The notes under the pieces were generated by a model. It saw only the letters and a list, made by a program, of their open reading frames with translations, had not been told where the DNA came from and made no database searches. From Dyella_B sp035277725 (lineage in GTDB: Bacteria > Pseudomonadota > Gammaproteobacteria > Xanthomonadales > Rhodanobacteraceae): DNA of 22,264 nucleotides. Of the stretch, positions 1 to 5,972 are shown one piece after another (within the stretch, counting starts at the first letter, position 1; each line of letters begins with the position of its first letter). The stretch lies in contig NZ_DATEJY010000075.1 of NCBI RefSeq assembly GCF_035277725.1, positions 1-22,264 of the forward strand, read 5' to 3'. The position numbers were made by a program, and so were the translations under genes.

Positions 1-578
1 GCCGTCACGGTGCCGCTGCCCGCATGCACCACGAACGGCCACGCATGATTGCCTTGCACGCTGAATTGCGCCTGCCCGTGCCGAAGATCCACGCGCCGCG
101 TGTCCGGGCTATAGCTCACCGAGACTTCGCTGTCGGTGTCGAGCAGGATCACGGAGCCGTCCGTCAATGGCACCGTGCGCTGCTGGCCAGGCACGGTCGC
201 ATAGGTCGTCGCAGCCACGTTGGTCGACGTCGACACCCAGCGGGGCAGGGCGATCACTGCAACAAGCAACGCCAAGCCGGTGGCCATGGCGGGCAGCAGC
301 CAGCGCCGCGAGGCGCGCGGTTCGGGCTCGTGGCGCAATGCGCGCCGCGCCGCCGCCATCACGGCCGGGTCTTTGACTGCTTCTTCGCTACGCTTCCACA
401 ACCATTCCAGCTCGCGATAGGCCGCCGCATGCGCGGGATCGGCATCACGCCAGCGCTCGAAAGCCGCGCGCTCTTCCGGCGGACAGCGTCGGTCGAGCAG
501 GCGCGCGAACCACTGTTCCGCCTCGTGTTGCGAGCCGGCGTGGGTCCGCTGGTTGGCATTTTCCCTGTCCATGTTCAT
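1..578 (-). CDS. FecR-type anti-sigma/sigma regulator, partial (3' end outside window)
   Basis: Inner-membrane regulator that would hold and activate the adjacent ECF sigma factor in response to a periplasmic signal. The reading frame is open from an ATG at 578 to the left edge (192 complete codons). A cytoplasmic FecR N-terminal (DUF4880-like) region spans about residues 18-62, with EAEQWFARLLD and AAFERWRDADPAHAAAYREL. A single membrane segment lies at about 94-111 (LLPAMATGLALLVAVIAL), and the start of the periplasmic FecR domain is at about 127-192 (PGQQRTVPLTDGSVILLDTD). The ATG shares its A with the last base of the sigma stop codon (TAATG), so the two genes are translationally coupled. 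SRRW just before the membrane segment is a twin arginine. The C-terminal part is not in the window. The family call is secure; the signal is unknown, and any partner receptor probably lies further left. Confidence 0.93.
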   Translation of the reverse strand, partial: MNMDRENANQRTHAGSQHEAEQWFARLLDRRCPPEERAAFERWRDADPAHAAAYRELEWLWKRSEEAVKDPAVMAAARRALRHEPEPRASRRWLLPAMATGLALLVAVIALPRWVSTSTNVAATTYATVPGQQRTVPLTDGSVILLDTDSEVSVSYSPDTRRVDLRHGQAQFSVQGNHAWPFVVHAGSGTVT

Positions 579-1156
579 TAAAACGTTTCCGTCGACGAAT
601 CACCTACCTTGCGCCGCAGCTGCGCAAGGGCGGTGGCCAGGTGCTTCTCGACCATCTTCACCGAGATGCCGCACCGGCTGGCGATATCCGCATGGCTCAT
701 GTCATGCACGCGTTTGAGCAGATACACGCGCTGGCATTTGGGTGGCAGCTCCAGGATCGCCTTGGACAGGCGCGCCACCTGCTGGTCGTAAAGCGCGCGC
801 TGTTCGGGAGTGTGCTCACCCGTGGCGATATCCAGGCCTTCCAGCGCGACGTGGTCCTTGTTGTGGTGGCTGAGCGCCACCCGGTACTGGTCGTGCGCCA
901 CGTTCACGGCGATGCGGTAGAGCAGCTGTTTCCAGGCCGACGGCGGTTCGGATTCGCGATAGCGCATCAGCTTGGCCATGCTTTCCTGCGCCGCATCCTC
1001 CGCATCCTGCTCGTTGGCCGTGCGCGCACGCAGAAACTGCAGCAGGCCACGGAACTGGCCGCGCAGGAACGTTTCGAAACTATGCGTATTGTCGTGTGCC
1101 CCAATGGCCGGAATGCCCGGTCCCCCCATCGGCGCACTCTCCCGCTTGTTTTTCAT
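578..1156 (-). CDS. ECF RNA polymerase sigma factor, FecI type
   Basis: Directs RNA polymerase to a small regulon and is controlled by the overlapping FecR gene. From the ATG at 1156 the protein has 192 residues, normal for an ECF factor. Sigma region 2 is at about residues 27-95 (FETFLRGQFRG, NEQDAEDAAQESM, AWKQLLYRIAVNVAHDQ). Region 4 with its helix-turn-helix is at about 132-182 (ILELPPKCQRVYLLKR, MSHADIASRCGISVKMV). I chose 1156 because AAGAAGGCGGGG lies immediately upstream. A longer reading from 1222 would start with TTG and add 22 residues that do not look like a sigma factor. No TonB-dependent receptor is visible beside it within the window. Regulation beyond FecR cannot be seen. Very sure of the family. 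Confidence 0.95.
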   Translation of the reverse strand: MKNKRESAPMGGPGIPAIGAHDNTHSFETFLRGQFRGLLQFLRARTANEQDAEDAAQESMAKLMRYRESEPPSAWKQLLYRIAVNVAHDQYRVALSHHNKDHVALEGLDIATGEHTPEQRALYDQQVARLSKAILELPPKCQRVYLLKRVHDMSHADIASRCGISVKMVEKHLATALAQLRRKVGDSSTETF

Positions 1157-1745
1157 CCCCGCCTTCTTAACTGCCCCACGTAAGCGTGGGACGAATGTGG
1201 CGCAAAACGGGGAGGTATGCAAATCGGACGGGCGCCGGCCACCATTTCACACGATCTACCTCCAAGCGCCTGTTCGTGGGCATTTCGCCCACACGGTTCA
1301 GCTACCCGCCAGCCCACGGTAACGTCCAGGCCGGCAACCCGAAGGACACATGATTCCTTGCAGGCCTTGCTGGGATAGCGAGCGAACACCGTCAAGACAA
1401 CCTCATCGAGCTGGCAACGGCATCGGCCATTGTGAAGGTCATTATTTCAGTTCGATGCAGCGGTTAAGGATGCCCTGATCTATTCCGCGTACCCGTCACC
1501 ACACGGTATGCGCGCCTCGGCTAGCACCAGCGTCGAAGGCATCCCTAATGAGTGCCGGATTATCCATTTAAATAAATTGTCATTTTCAGGCACGCAAATC
1601 GGCAACGCGCTTGAAAACAGACAGGCGTAAATAATCCCCACGTTCACGACGTTATTCGACGCCTGACTCAGGTCCGGCCAACTGTCGCGCCGCGCCAAGA
1701 TGCACGGCGCACCCCATCTTGTGCTCAATTTAAGGATTAGCGCTC
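1157..1745. other. Gene-free region between divergent transcription units
   Basis: This 589-base stretch separates the minus-strand sigma gene from a plus-strand secreted-protein gene. Next to the sigma start it holds a small perfect hairpin (CCCACG/CGTGGG, 1175-1190). It also holds the MITE-like inverted repeat listed separately (1464-1548), an AT-rich patch at about 1560-1590, and a 7-base hairpin (CAAGATG at 1696-1702, CATCTTG at 1715-1721) in the leader of the secreted-protein gene. The small open frames here have no ribosome-binding site or recognisable motif, and I do not believe they are genes. No confident sigma-70 promoter could be assigned. Confidence 0.6.
1464..1548. repeat. MITE-like small inverted repeat (copy B)
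   Basis: An 85-base segment bounded by TTAAGGATGCC (1464-1474) and GGCATCCCTAA (1538-1548), which pair with one mismatch. Just inside the left end it reads CTGATCTATT and then has CCGTCACCA. This resembles the 77-base element at 14475-14551, which starts TTAAGG, then CTGATCAAGT, and also has CGTCACCA inside. No coding capacity. A small non-autonomous transposable element is the likeliest explanation; chance similarity is not excluded. Confidence 0.45.
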
Positions 1746-2519
1746 ATGAATACCTCACGCCTGAAAAAGCTGGTCATGTGCACGTCGGCCGGCTTGTTGT
1801 TCGTTGCCGCCGCTTCCCATGCGGCGCAATTCACCTATATTCCCAGCAGTGTCAAGGTGAACTTCAGTAATGCTTCTGGACAGAGCGACAGCTTGTCGTT
1901 CCAGCAAGGCGGCAAGCTGGAGACCTCGGGCAACAATACCTATAACTATCAGGGCGGCTTCACCGATTCGGGTGCCTTTGGCATTTCCTTCGCGGTGGCT
2001 ACCGATACCAGCTCTTCGACCGTGACGAGCAACACCGCTGGCGTCCTGCCCGAACAGGTGAACTCGGGTGCCAACGCCTACTACTTGTTGAACGGCCTGC
2101 TGACCGTGAGCAATGTTACCGACGTGCAAAGCCTGCAGTCGGGCGCCGGTGGCGTACCTCCTTACTCGTTGTCGGATGCCATCTCCGTCAGCATCTCGGG
2201 CAGCGGCGTATCCATTCCTTCCGGCAACTACAACGCGGGCACCAAATTCGCCGTGTCAGGCCCGGTGTCGGTAACCAACGCAAAGGGCGCGAGCGAAACC
2301 GATACCTTTACCGGCAAGATTGTGCTGGGTGAAGTGCGCGGCTTGCGCGACGGATGGGGTAACTTGACCGGCACGCGTTTCGTTGCGATCCGCGTTACTG
2401 GCACAGTCACCGACAGCACAGGCGCAACCTACAAGGTGGATCAGGTCATTGGTCAAAATGACTTGAATGGCGTCACGCCGGATCAGGTAACGCTGCACTA
2501 CACGCTCACGCAGCAGTAA
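1746..2519 (+). CDS. Secreted protein of unknown function
   Basis: Not recognised as a named family. The 257-residue product has a clear Sec signal peptide (residues about 1-26: basic start, hydrophobic LVMCTSAGLLFVAAASHA, cleavage after AHA/HAA). The mature part is rich in Ser, Gly, Thr, Asn and Val with alternating polar/hydrophobic stretches, as in beta-rich periplasmic or surface proteins. No cysteines are seen after the signal, and there is no lipobox or membrane anchor. The start is supported by AAGGA at 1732-1736. It is monocistronic, with a strong terminator directly after the stop. Divergent orientation to the first sigma/FecR pair makes it a possible target of that sigma factor, but no matching promoter was found. 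The gene is real; its function is open. Confidence 0.85.
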   Translation: MNTSRLKKLVMCTSAGLLFVAAASHAAQFTYIPSSVKVNFSNASGQSDSLSFQQGGKLETSGNNTYNYQGGFTDSGAFGISFAVATDTSSSTVTSNTAGVLPEQVNSGANAYYLLNGLLTVSNVTDVQSLQSGAGGVPPYSLSDAISVSISGSGVSIPSGNYNAGTKFAVSGPVSVTNAKGASETDTFTGKIVLGEVRGLRDGWGNLTGTRFVAIRVTGTVTDSTGATYKVDQVIGQNDLNGVTPDQVTLHYTLTQQ

Positions 2520-2534
2520 GCGCCCGTAGACCCC

Positions 2535-2563
2535 AAAGAAGCCGCCTGCCTGCGGCTTCTTTT
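2535..2563 (+). terminator. Rho-independent terminator after the secreted-protein gene
   Basis: A perfect 11-base stem (AAAGAAGCCGC at 2535-2545 pairs with GCGGCTTCTTT at 2552-2562) with a 6-base loop. The 3' arm ends in TTCTTTT. It begins 15 bases after the stop codon of the secreted-protein gene. Confidence 0.85.
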
Positions 2564-2651
2564 CGAGGCGCAAATGCATCGCCAGCATACGTCGCGTTCA
2601 CGCACCGGGGAGGCATTTGTCACATAGGCCGATGCAAGCTTGAGCCACCCA

Positions 2652-2873
2652 ATGACGAGCGAAGTATCCGTGAACGTGTCGATCCAGCTGGAAAAACATG
2701 AGTTGTCAGGTCTGGAAAGCGTGGCGGAAGGGAGGGCGTCGACGGTGCCGGAGTCCATCGCCTCGCGCTTGCTTGCCATGGGGTTGGTGCAGGACTTGGG
2801 TGAGGCAGGTCACGACGGGAAACTTCAGCTCACGCCCAAAGGCTTGTCCTTTATTCGTTCAAGCGATCAGTGA
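2652..2873 (+). CDS. Small hypothetical protein, possibly winged-helix-like
   Basis: Not recognised. From the ATG at 2652 it has 73 residues; a TTG at 2640 would add four. The sequence is compact and mostly alpha/beta: a short beta start (SVNVSIQLEKHE), helices (LESVAEGRAS, PESIASRLLAMGLVQDL), then a turn and strand ending KLQLTPKGLSFI. The pattern of a helix followed by LxLTPKGxxFI is reminiscent of the wing of small winged-helix proteins, but this is only a resemblance. No convincing ribosome-binding site precedes either start. It sits alone, convergent with the fecR gene at 2947-3936. Moderate confidence that it is a gene. Confidence 0.55.
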   Translation: MTSEVSVNVSIQLEKHELSGLESVAEGRASTVPESIASRLLAMGLVQDLGEAGHDGKLQLTPKGLSFIRSSDQ

Positions 2874-2878
2874 GGCTG

Positions 2879-2911
2879 GCGCAGGTTGGGCAGCGTAACC
2901 CAACGTTGCGC
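2879..2911. repeat. REP-like hairpin between convergent genes
   Basis: GCGCA (2879-2883) and GTTGGG (2885-2890) pair with CCCAAC (2899-2904) and TGCGC (2907-2911) around the loop CAGCGTAA. The sequence GCAGGTTGGG...CCCAAC resembles half of the GTAGGTTGGGG repeats at 13084 and 14293. It lies between the ends of two convergent genes and may also act as a bidirectional transcription stop, although no T tract is present. Confidence 0.55.
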
Positions 2912-2946
2912 AGTCGCAGCGGCATGGCGGCTTACGTGTTTTGCGC

Positions 2947-3936
2947 TCAACTCAAAATCACGATCCCACCGGGCAGCGCCGTAACCTTGGCCCCATACGC
3001 ATCGTGAATCAGCGCCGCCACATCGGCGAGTTGATTGAGCGAGAACCGCGCCTGCACGGTGCGTGCACCCAGTTCATCGTTGGCAAGAATGATCTTGCCC
3101 GGGCGATAGCGGTTGATTTCGCGCACCACGTCAACCAATGGCTGGCCATCGAAAATCAGCACGCGCCGACGCCAGCCCATCGTGACTTCGAGATCCGCCG
3201 GCATCACCCGGCCGACGCGGCCATCGCCGAATTCAGCACGCTCTGCGGTCTTGAGTACGGCGGTCTGGCCCTGATAGCGCAAGGTGGTGGCGCCATCCAG
3301 GCTGGTGACTTGCACATCGCTGCCGTTGCAGCGCACGTTGCATTTGCCCATCGCGCCGATGTCGATGCGGCCACCGCCGGCAAATACGCTTAATGGATCG
3401 GCCGCGGCGGCCGTGGTTTTTACCTGAATTTCGCCGCCGAGCAATTCGATGCCAGTGATCTGTCTGTTGGCCTTGCGCAGGTTGATGGTGGTCTGCGTAT
3501 TCATTTGCACCACCACGCTGCGGCCCAGATCCACTTCACGCTGCTCGCCGGTGGCGGTGCGATAGTCGGCCACCATGTCCGACAGCGACGGCCACAGCTG
3601 CAGCGGTGGATGCACTACCACCAGCGCCGCCGATGCGGTGACGGCCGCACCCAGAAAAGCGCGGCGAGTCATGCGCGGACCGGCGACACGATCGGCCACG
3701 GCGGCGGCACGCACGCGTTCGCTGGCCATCCATGCATGCGCAGCCGGCCCCAGGTTTTCCCACAGGCGACGGGTTTCAGCGAACGCCTCCGCGTGCGCGG
3801 CGCTTTGTCCGCACCAATGTTCAAAGGCGCGCGCATCCTGCACGGTGGCCGCGCCGGAAGTCAGGCGCAGCAACCAATGCTGCGCTTCCTTGTGCAGCGC
3901 GGCACGGCGATGGCCCATGTGATCGGTGATCGGCAT
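2947..3936 (-). CDS. FecR-type regulator with Tat-like membrane segment and C-terminal STN-like domain
   Basis: Inner-membrane partner of the ECF sigma factor just upstream. It passes the periplasmic signal to the sigma factor. It has 329 residues from the ATG at 3936. The cytoplasmic FecR N-terminal domain is at about 10-60 (KEAQHWLLRL, AFEHWCGQSAAHAEAF). The membrane segment at about 92-108 is preceded by MTRRAFLG, a twin-arginine motif as reported for FecR proteins inserted by Tat. The periplasmic FecR domain is at about 128-245, and a C-terminal STN-like domain at about 254-329 (RVLIFDGQPLVDVVREINRY ... GGIVIL) is the usual docking site for the STN of the signal transducer. The start is 4 bases after the sigma stop codon and its AGGGG overlaps that stop; a longer reading from 4071 would overlap the sigma gene. 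Two close cysteines (200, 203) lie in the periplasmic part. Confidence 0.94.
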   Translation of the reverse strand: MPITDHMGHRRAALHKEAQHWLLRLTSGAATVQDARAFEHWCGQSAAHAEAFAETRRLWENLGPAAHAWMASERVRAAAVADRVAGPRMTRRAFLGAAVTASAALVVVHPPLQLWPSLSDMVADYRTATGEQREVDLGRSVVVQMNTQTTINLRKANRQITGIELLGGEIQVKTTAAAADPLSVFAGGGRIDIGAMGKCNVRCNGSDVQVTSLDGATTLRYQGQTAVLKTAERAEFGDGRVGRVMPADLEVTMGWRRRVLIFDGQPLVDVVREINRYRPGKIILANDELGARTVQARFSLNQLADVAALIHDAYGAKVTALPGGIVILS

Positions 3937-3940
3937 ACCC

Positions 3941-4486
3941 CTAAGACTCTTTTCCGGCACCAGGACCGAACCGCTGAATGACCTTTCGATCGAGACGCTT
4001 GCCACAGAATTCCAATGCTTTCTTGAGCTCCTTGCCAACCATGCGCACGGAAATGCCGAAGCGGCGGGCAATGTCCTCCTGCGGTACGTCTTCGACGCGC
4101 GCTGCGATCAGGATGGCGCGCTGGCGTTCGGTCAGCTCACTCAGCGCTTGTTGCAGCGCTTGCACTTCCTGCTTGGCATGCACTACGCGGGCCGGGTCCA
4201 GGGTATCCGCGCCGACATTCAACAACTCATCCACTTCGGTGCCGGTGAGATAGCGCGCATCCAATTGGCGCTGATCGGATGCGGCGTTGATGGCCATGCG
4301 AAACAGATAGCCGGCAGGATTGCTCGACACGCACGACGCATCGCCCATGCGCTCGATGCGCAGATAGGTTTCCTGCAAGGCGTCGTTGGCCAATTCGTCG
4401 GAACCTAGCCGGTTTTTCAGGCGCCGCCGCAGTTCATGGCGACGCTCGATGAACAAGCGGAGCAAGGGTAGGGATGTCGTCTCCAT
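3941..4486 (-). CDS. ECF RNA polymerase sigma factor, FecI type
   Basis: Second gene of the STN-sigma-FecR operon. The 181-residue product starts at the ATG at 4486. Sigma region 2 is at about residues 8-75 (LFIERRHELRRRLKNRLG, DELANDALQETYLRIERM, NPAGYLFRMAINAASDQ). Region 4 is at about 113-162 (LSELTERQRAILIAARVEDV, PQEDIARRFGISVRMVGKEL). A longer frame to 4609 would add 41 Cys- and Pro-rich residues and overlap the STN gene, so the shorter start is preferred, although its ribosome-binding site (GGGGCG) is weak. It starts 10 bases after the STN gene stop. I infer that it reads the twin TGAAWT-N17-GTC elements upstream of tpsB and tpsA; this is untested. Confidence 0.94.
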   Translation of the reverse strand: METTSLPLLRLFIERRHELRRRLKNRLGSDELANDALQETYLRIERMGDASCVSSNPAGYLFRMAINAASDQRQLDARYLTGTEVDELLNVGADTLDPARVVHAKQEVQALQQALSELTERQRAILIAARVEDVPQEDIARRFGISVRMVGKELKKALEFCGKRLDRKVIQRFGPGAGKES

Positions 4487-4496
4487 CGCCCCGGTC

Positions 4497-5228
4497 TCAA
4501 TGCGCGGCTGGCCGCGTTGTCGCACACGCCGAAACGCCATCGGCGTGCTTGGGCAACAACAGCAAGGTAAGTGGTTGCGGCATGTCCATGGGCGGTGGTT
4601 CGAGCACAAGGTTGTTCAAGGCATGGTGCACGGCGTAGGCGCGCTGGCCGTTGACGGGGCTGAGCAGCCTGGTTTTTTCGACGTGGCCCGATGCGGCTAT
4701 CCATATCTGCATGGCAAGCCGATACGTACCTGGACGCGCATCGTCGGATTGGCAGAGCGCCGCTTCGATGGGCTGCTGGATTTTTCCGGCGTACTGTTCG
4801 ATCACGGCTTCGCTTTCCTCCACCCCAAGGCTCTGTGCTTTTTCGCGCACCGTTCTGTCGACGGTTACGTCCGGCTCCGCCAGCTTCAATGTGAACGCCT
4901 GGTCGCTGGAATAACTGGCAACCAGCCCGGTCCCTGCAAGCAGCTTTTGCAACGCCTGGGTCTTGTCGAAACTCCCGTGCACGCCTGGCGTCGTTCTGCC
5001 CTGCGCCAGCGCGTTATCCACCAGCACCGCCTGTCCGGTGATTTCGCTATAGGTTTGCAGCGCCGTCAGCAGTGGCTGCGGCGGAATGTCGAACGCCAGG
5101 CTGTCATCGATGCGGAGCGGGCCGGCCCAACGCGTCGTAGGCGACGTCGCCTGAGACGGTGGGGAAGCCGATTCCGCGGGAGATGCCAAGGGCAGCGTCA
5201 AACACCACACCAACCATGCAAACCGCAC
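4497..5228 (-). CDS. Periplasmic STN-domain protein with TonB-like C-terminus (VreA-like signal transducer)
   Basis: Probably the signal sensor of the operon, working in the periplasm on the downstream FecR. It has 243 residues from a GTG at 5228. A signal peptide covers residues 1-20 (RFAWLVWCLTLPLASPAES). An STN (secretin/TonB N-terminal) domain lies at about 45-116 (FDIPPQPLLTALQTYSEITG, FDKTQALQKLLAGTGL), and a region resembling the TonB C-terminal fold at about 140-226 (YRLAMQIWIAASGHVEKTRL ... LNNLVLEPPP). No beta-barrel follows, unlike ordinary TonB-dependent transducers. The architecture recalls VreA of the P. aeruginosa PUMA3 system (recalled, not searched). The start is uncertain: no Shine-Dalgarno precedes this GTG, and a strong AAGGAGG lies about 65 bases upstream in front of a 9-codon frame. 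No in-frame ATG, GTG or TTG was found between them. Confidence 0.85.
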   Translation of the reverse strand: MRFAWLVWCLTLPLASPAESASPPSQATSPTTRWAGPLRIDDSLAFDIPPQPLLTALQTYSEITGQAVLVDNALAQGRTTPGVHGSFDKTQALQKLLAGTGLVASYSSDQAFTLKLAEPDVTVDRTVREKAQSLGVEESEAVIEQYAGKIQQPIEAALCQSDDARPGTYRLAMQIWIAASGHVEKTRLLSPVNGQRAYAVHHALNNLVLEPPPMDMPQPLTLLLLPKHADGVSACATTRPAAH

Positions 5229-5253
5229 GCAAGCAAATCGTGGGAATACGCGA

Positions 5254-5299
5254 TCAAGACTCGTTGTTGCGAAAGCGCCGCACGTTGTATGGCCTCCTT
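5254..5299 (-). promoter_or_regulatory. Strong Shine-Dalgarno with a 9-codon leader frame
   Basis: On the minus strand AAGGAGG (5293-5299) is followed after 9 bases by GTG (5283-5281), which opens a short frame, V-R-R-F-R-N-N-E-S-stop, ending at 5254. The STN gene start (5228) lies 25 bases beyond the stop. This is the only good ribosome-binding site ahead of the STN operon. It could be a leader peptide coupling translation to the STN gene, or mark a true start lost to a frameshift or using a rare codon: an ACG lies 7 bases after the AAGGAGG in the STN frame. Confidence 0.5.
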
Positions 5300-5393
5300 G
5301 GACAAGTCTCAGAGACTATGCCCGCAATGTGACAGTGAATCGCGCGGATGATTTATCGCTACCCATCCTGCGCGTATGCACAGCAACTCCACT

Positions 5394-5479
5394 CCGTCGC
5401 CCGGCGAAAGCCGGAGGCCCAGCGACTTGAATGCCATGCAAAAAGCCACTGGGTCCTAAGCTTTCGCCGGGACGACGAC
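5394..5479. repeat. REP/BIME-like inverted repeat
   Basis: CCGTCGCCCGGCGAAAGCC (from 5394) faces GCTTTCGCCGGGACGACG (5460-5477), with inner arms GGCCCAG and CTGGGTCC. The TCGTCCCGGCGAAAGC...ACCCAG type is a dispersed intergenic palindrome common in Xanthomonadales genomes. Non-coding. Confidence 0.75.
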
Positions 5480-5483
5480 AGAT

Positions 5484-5504
5484 TTTTTGCAGCCCCTGCA
5501 AAAA
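5484..5504. repeat. Short perfect inverted repeat
   Basis: TTTTTGCAG (5484-5492) and CTGCAAAAA (5496-5504) form a 9-base perfect stem with a CCC loop, immediately after the REP pair. It may be an end piece of the REP unit or a weak bidirectional terminator; its AT-rich stem is not typical of strong terminators. Confidence 0.5.
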
Positions 5505-5515
5505 GGGCACGCACT

Positions 5516-5553
5516 ACACCGCTGTCGTGTGTCCGGACACATGACAGCGGTGT
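5516..5553. repeat. 38-base near-perfect palindrome upstream of the tpsB promoter
   Basis: ACACCGCTGTC (5516-5526) pairs with GACAGCGGTGT (5543-5553) and the centre TGTGTCCGGACACA continues the symmetry. The only non-Watson-Crick pair is one G-T. It ends 29 bases before the -35-like TGAATT. It could be an operator, a cruciform or a strong hairpin stopping transcription between the divergent units; there is no T tract. Confidence 0.7.
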
Positions 5554-5579
5554 GTCCAAAACCCCTGTCTACGCCCACT

Positions 5580-5608
5580 CCATGAATTTTTCGTGACAAG
5601 GTTCAGTC
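5580..5608 (+). promoter_or_regulatory. FecI-type ECF promoter element upstream of tpsB
   Basis: TGAATT (5583-5588), a 17-base spacer containing GTGACAAGGTTCA, then GTC (5606-5608). It matches 26 of 29 bases of the element at 14424-14452 upstream of tpsA. The spacing and boxes fit the FecI-type layout GGAAAT-N17-GTC (known family consensus). Use by the sigma factor at 3941-4486 is inferred from proximity. Confidence 0.65.
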
Positions 5609-5972
5609 GCGCGGAGAGATCCGGGTCTATTCGGGCAGGGATGTCGTGGACGGGCAGGGACGCCATTTCGATTTCCGTTGCTTCACGTGCAGCGCCTGGC
5701 GCTCGCGTGTGGGGACATTTTGACTCTTGCAAATGGACGGCCAAACGCCGTCGCGATCGGGATGCGCATTGCGTGATCAGGCAAACGAGACATCGGCTGC
5801 AAGGACTGCGAGTGCCACAAGGATGTGGCAGGGGGACGCCGTGCATGGAGCCGCCGCGTGTTGTGGAGCCGACACGCCGTTGTCGTGATTCGGTTATCGG
5901 CAGCGCGGTAGGGTCGTGGCGCCGATGGGGATCGGCTCGGCGCGGCAGGCCGATGCAGGCATGAGGCGGCGC

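Larger units (their letters stand above)
5229..5972. other. Intergenic control region between the signalling operon and tpsB
   Basis: This 744-base divergent region holds, from left to right, the leader of the STN operon (5254-5299), a REP pair (5394-5479), a short hairpin (5484-5504), a 38-base palindrome (5516-5553) and an ECF-type promoter element (5580-5608). After these comes a ~360-base stretch that would be the tpsB 5' leader if the element is the promoter. In the leader I see no gene, riboswitch or terminator that I can name; the small frames there have no supporting signals. Confidence 0.6.

Noticed and set aside
24..581. Plus-strand open frame of 185 codons at the left edge
   Set aside because: It is the shadow of the minus-strand fecR, whose translation shows clear family motifs and a coupled start.
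1154..1222. TTG-initiated 22-residue extension of the first sigma factor
   Set aside because: An ATG with a good ribosome-binding site lies at 1156 and the extension has no sigma-factor features.
1264..1312. Possible third ECF-type element (CACGGTTCAG at about 1290-1299)
   Set aside because: The 10-base core matches the tps elements, but the -35 part is different, GTC is replaced by GCT and it is about 450 bases from the next gene; chance match is likely.
3937..4071. Longer fecR reading overlapping the second sigma gene
   Set aside because: It would start inside the sigma coding region; the ATG at 3936 follows the sigma stop with AGGGG and the family N-terminus begins just after it.
5318..5358. 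ATAAAT-N17-GTC on the minus strand upstream of the STN operon as an autoregulated promoter
   Set aside because: Spacing fits, but the boxes are weak and the conserved GTGACA-GGTTCA core is absent, so the match is not above chance.
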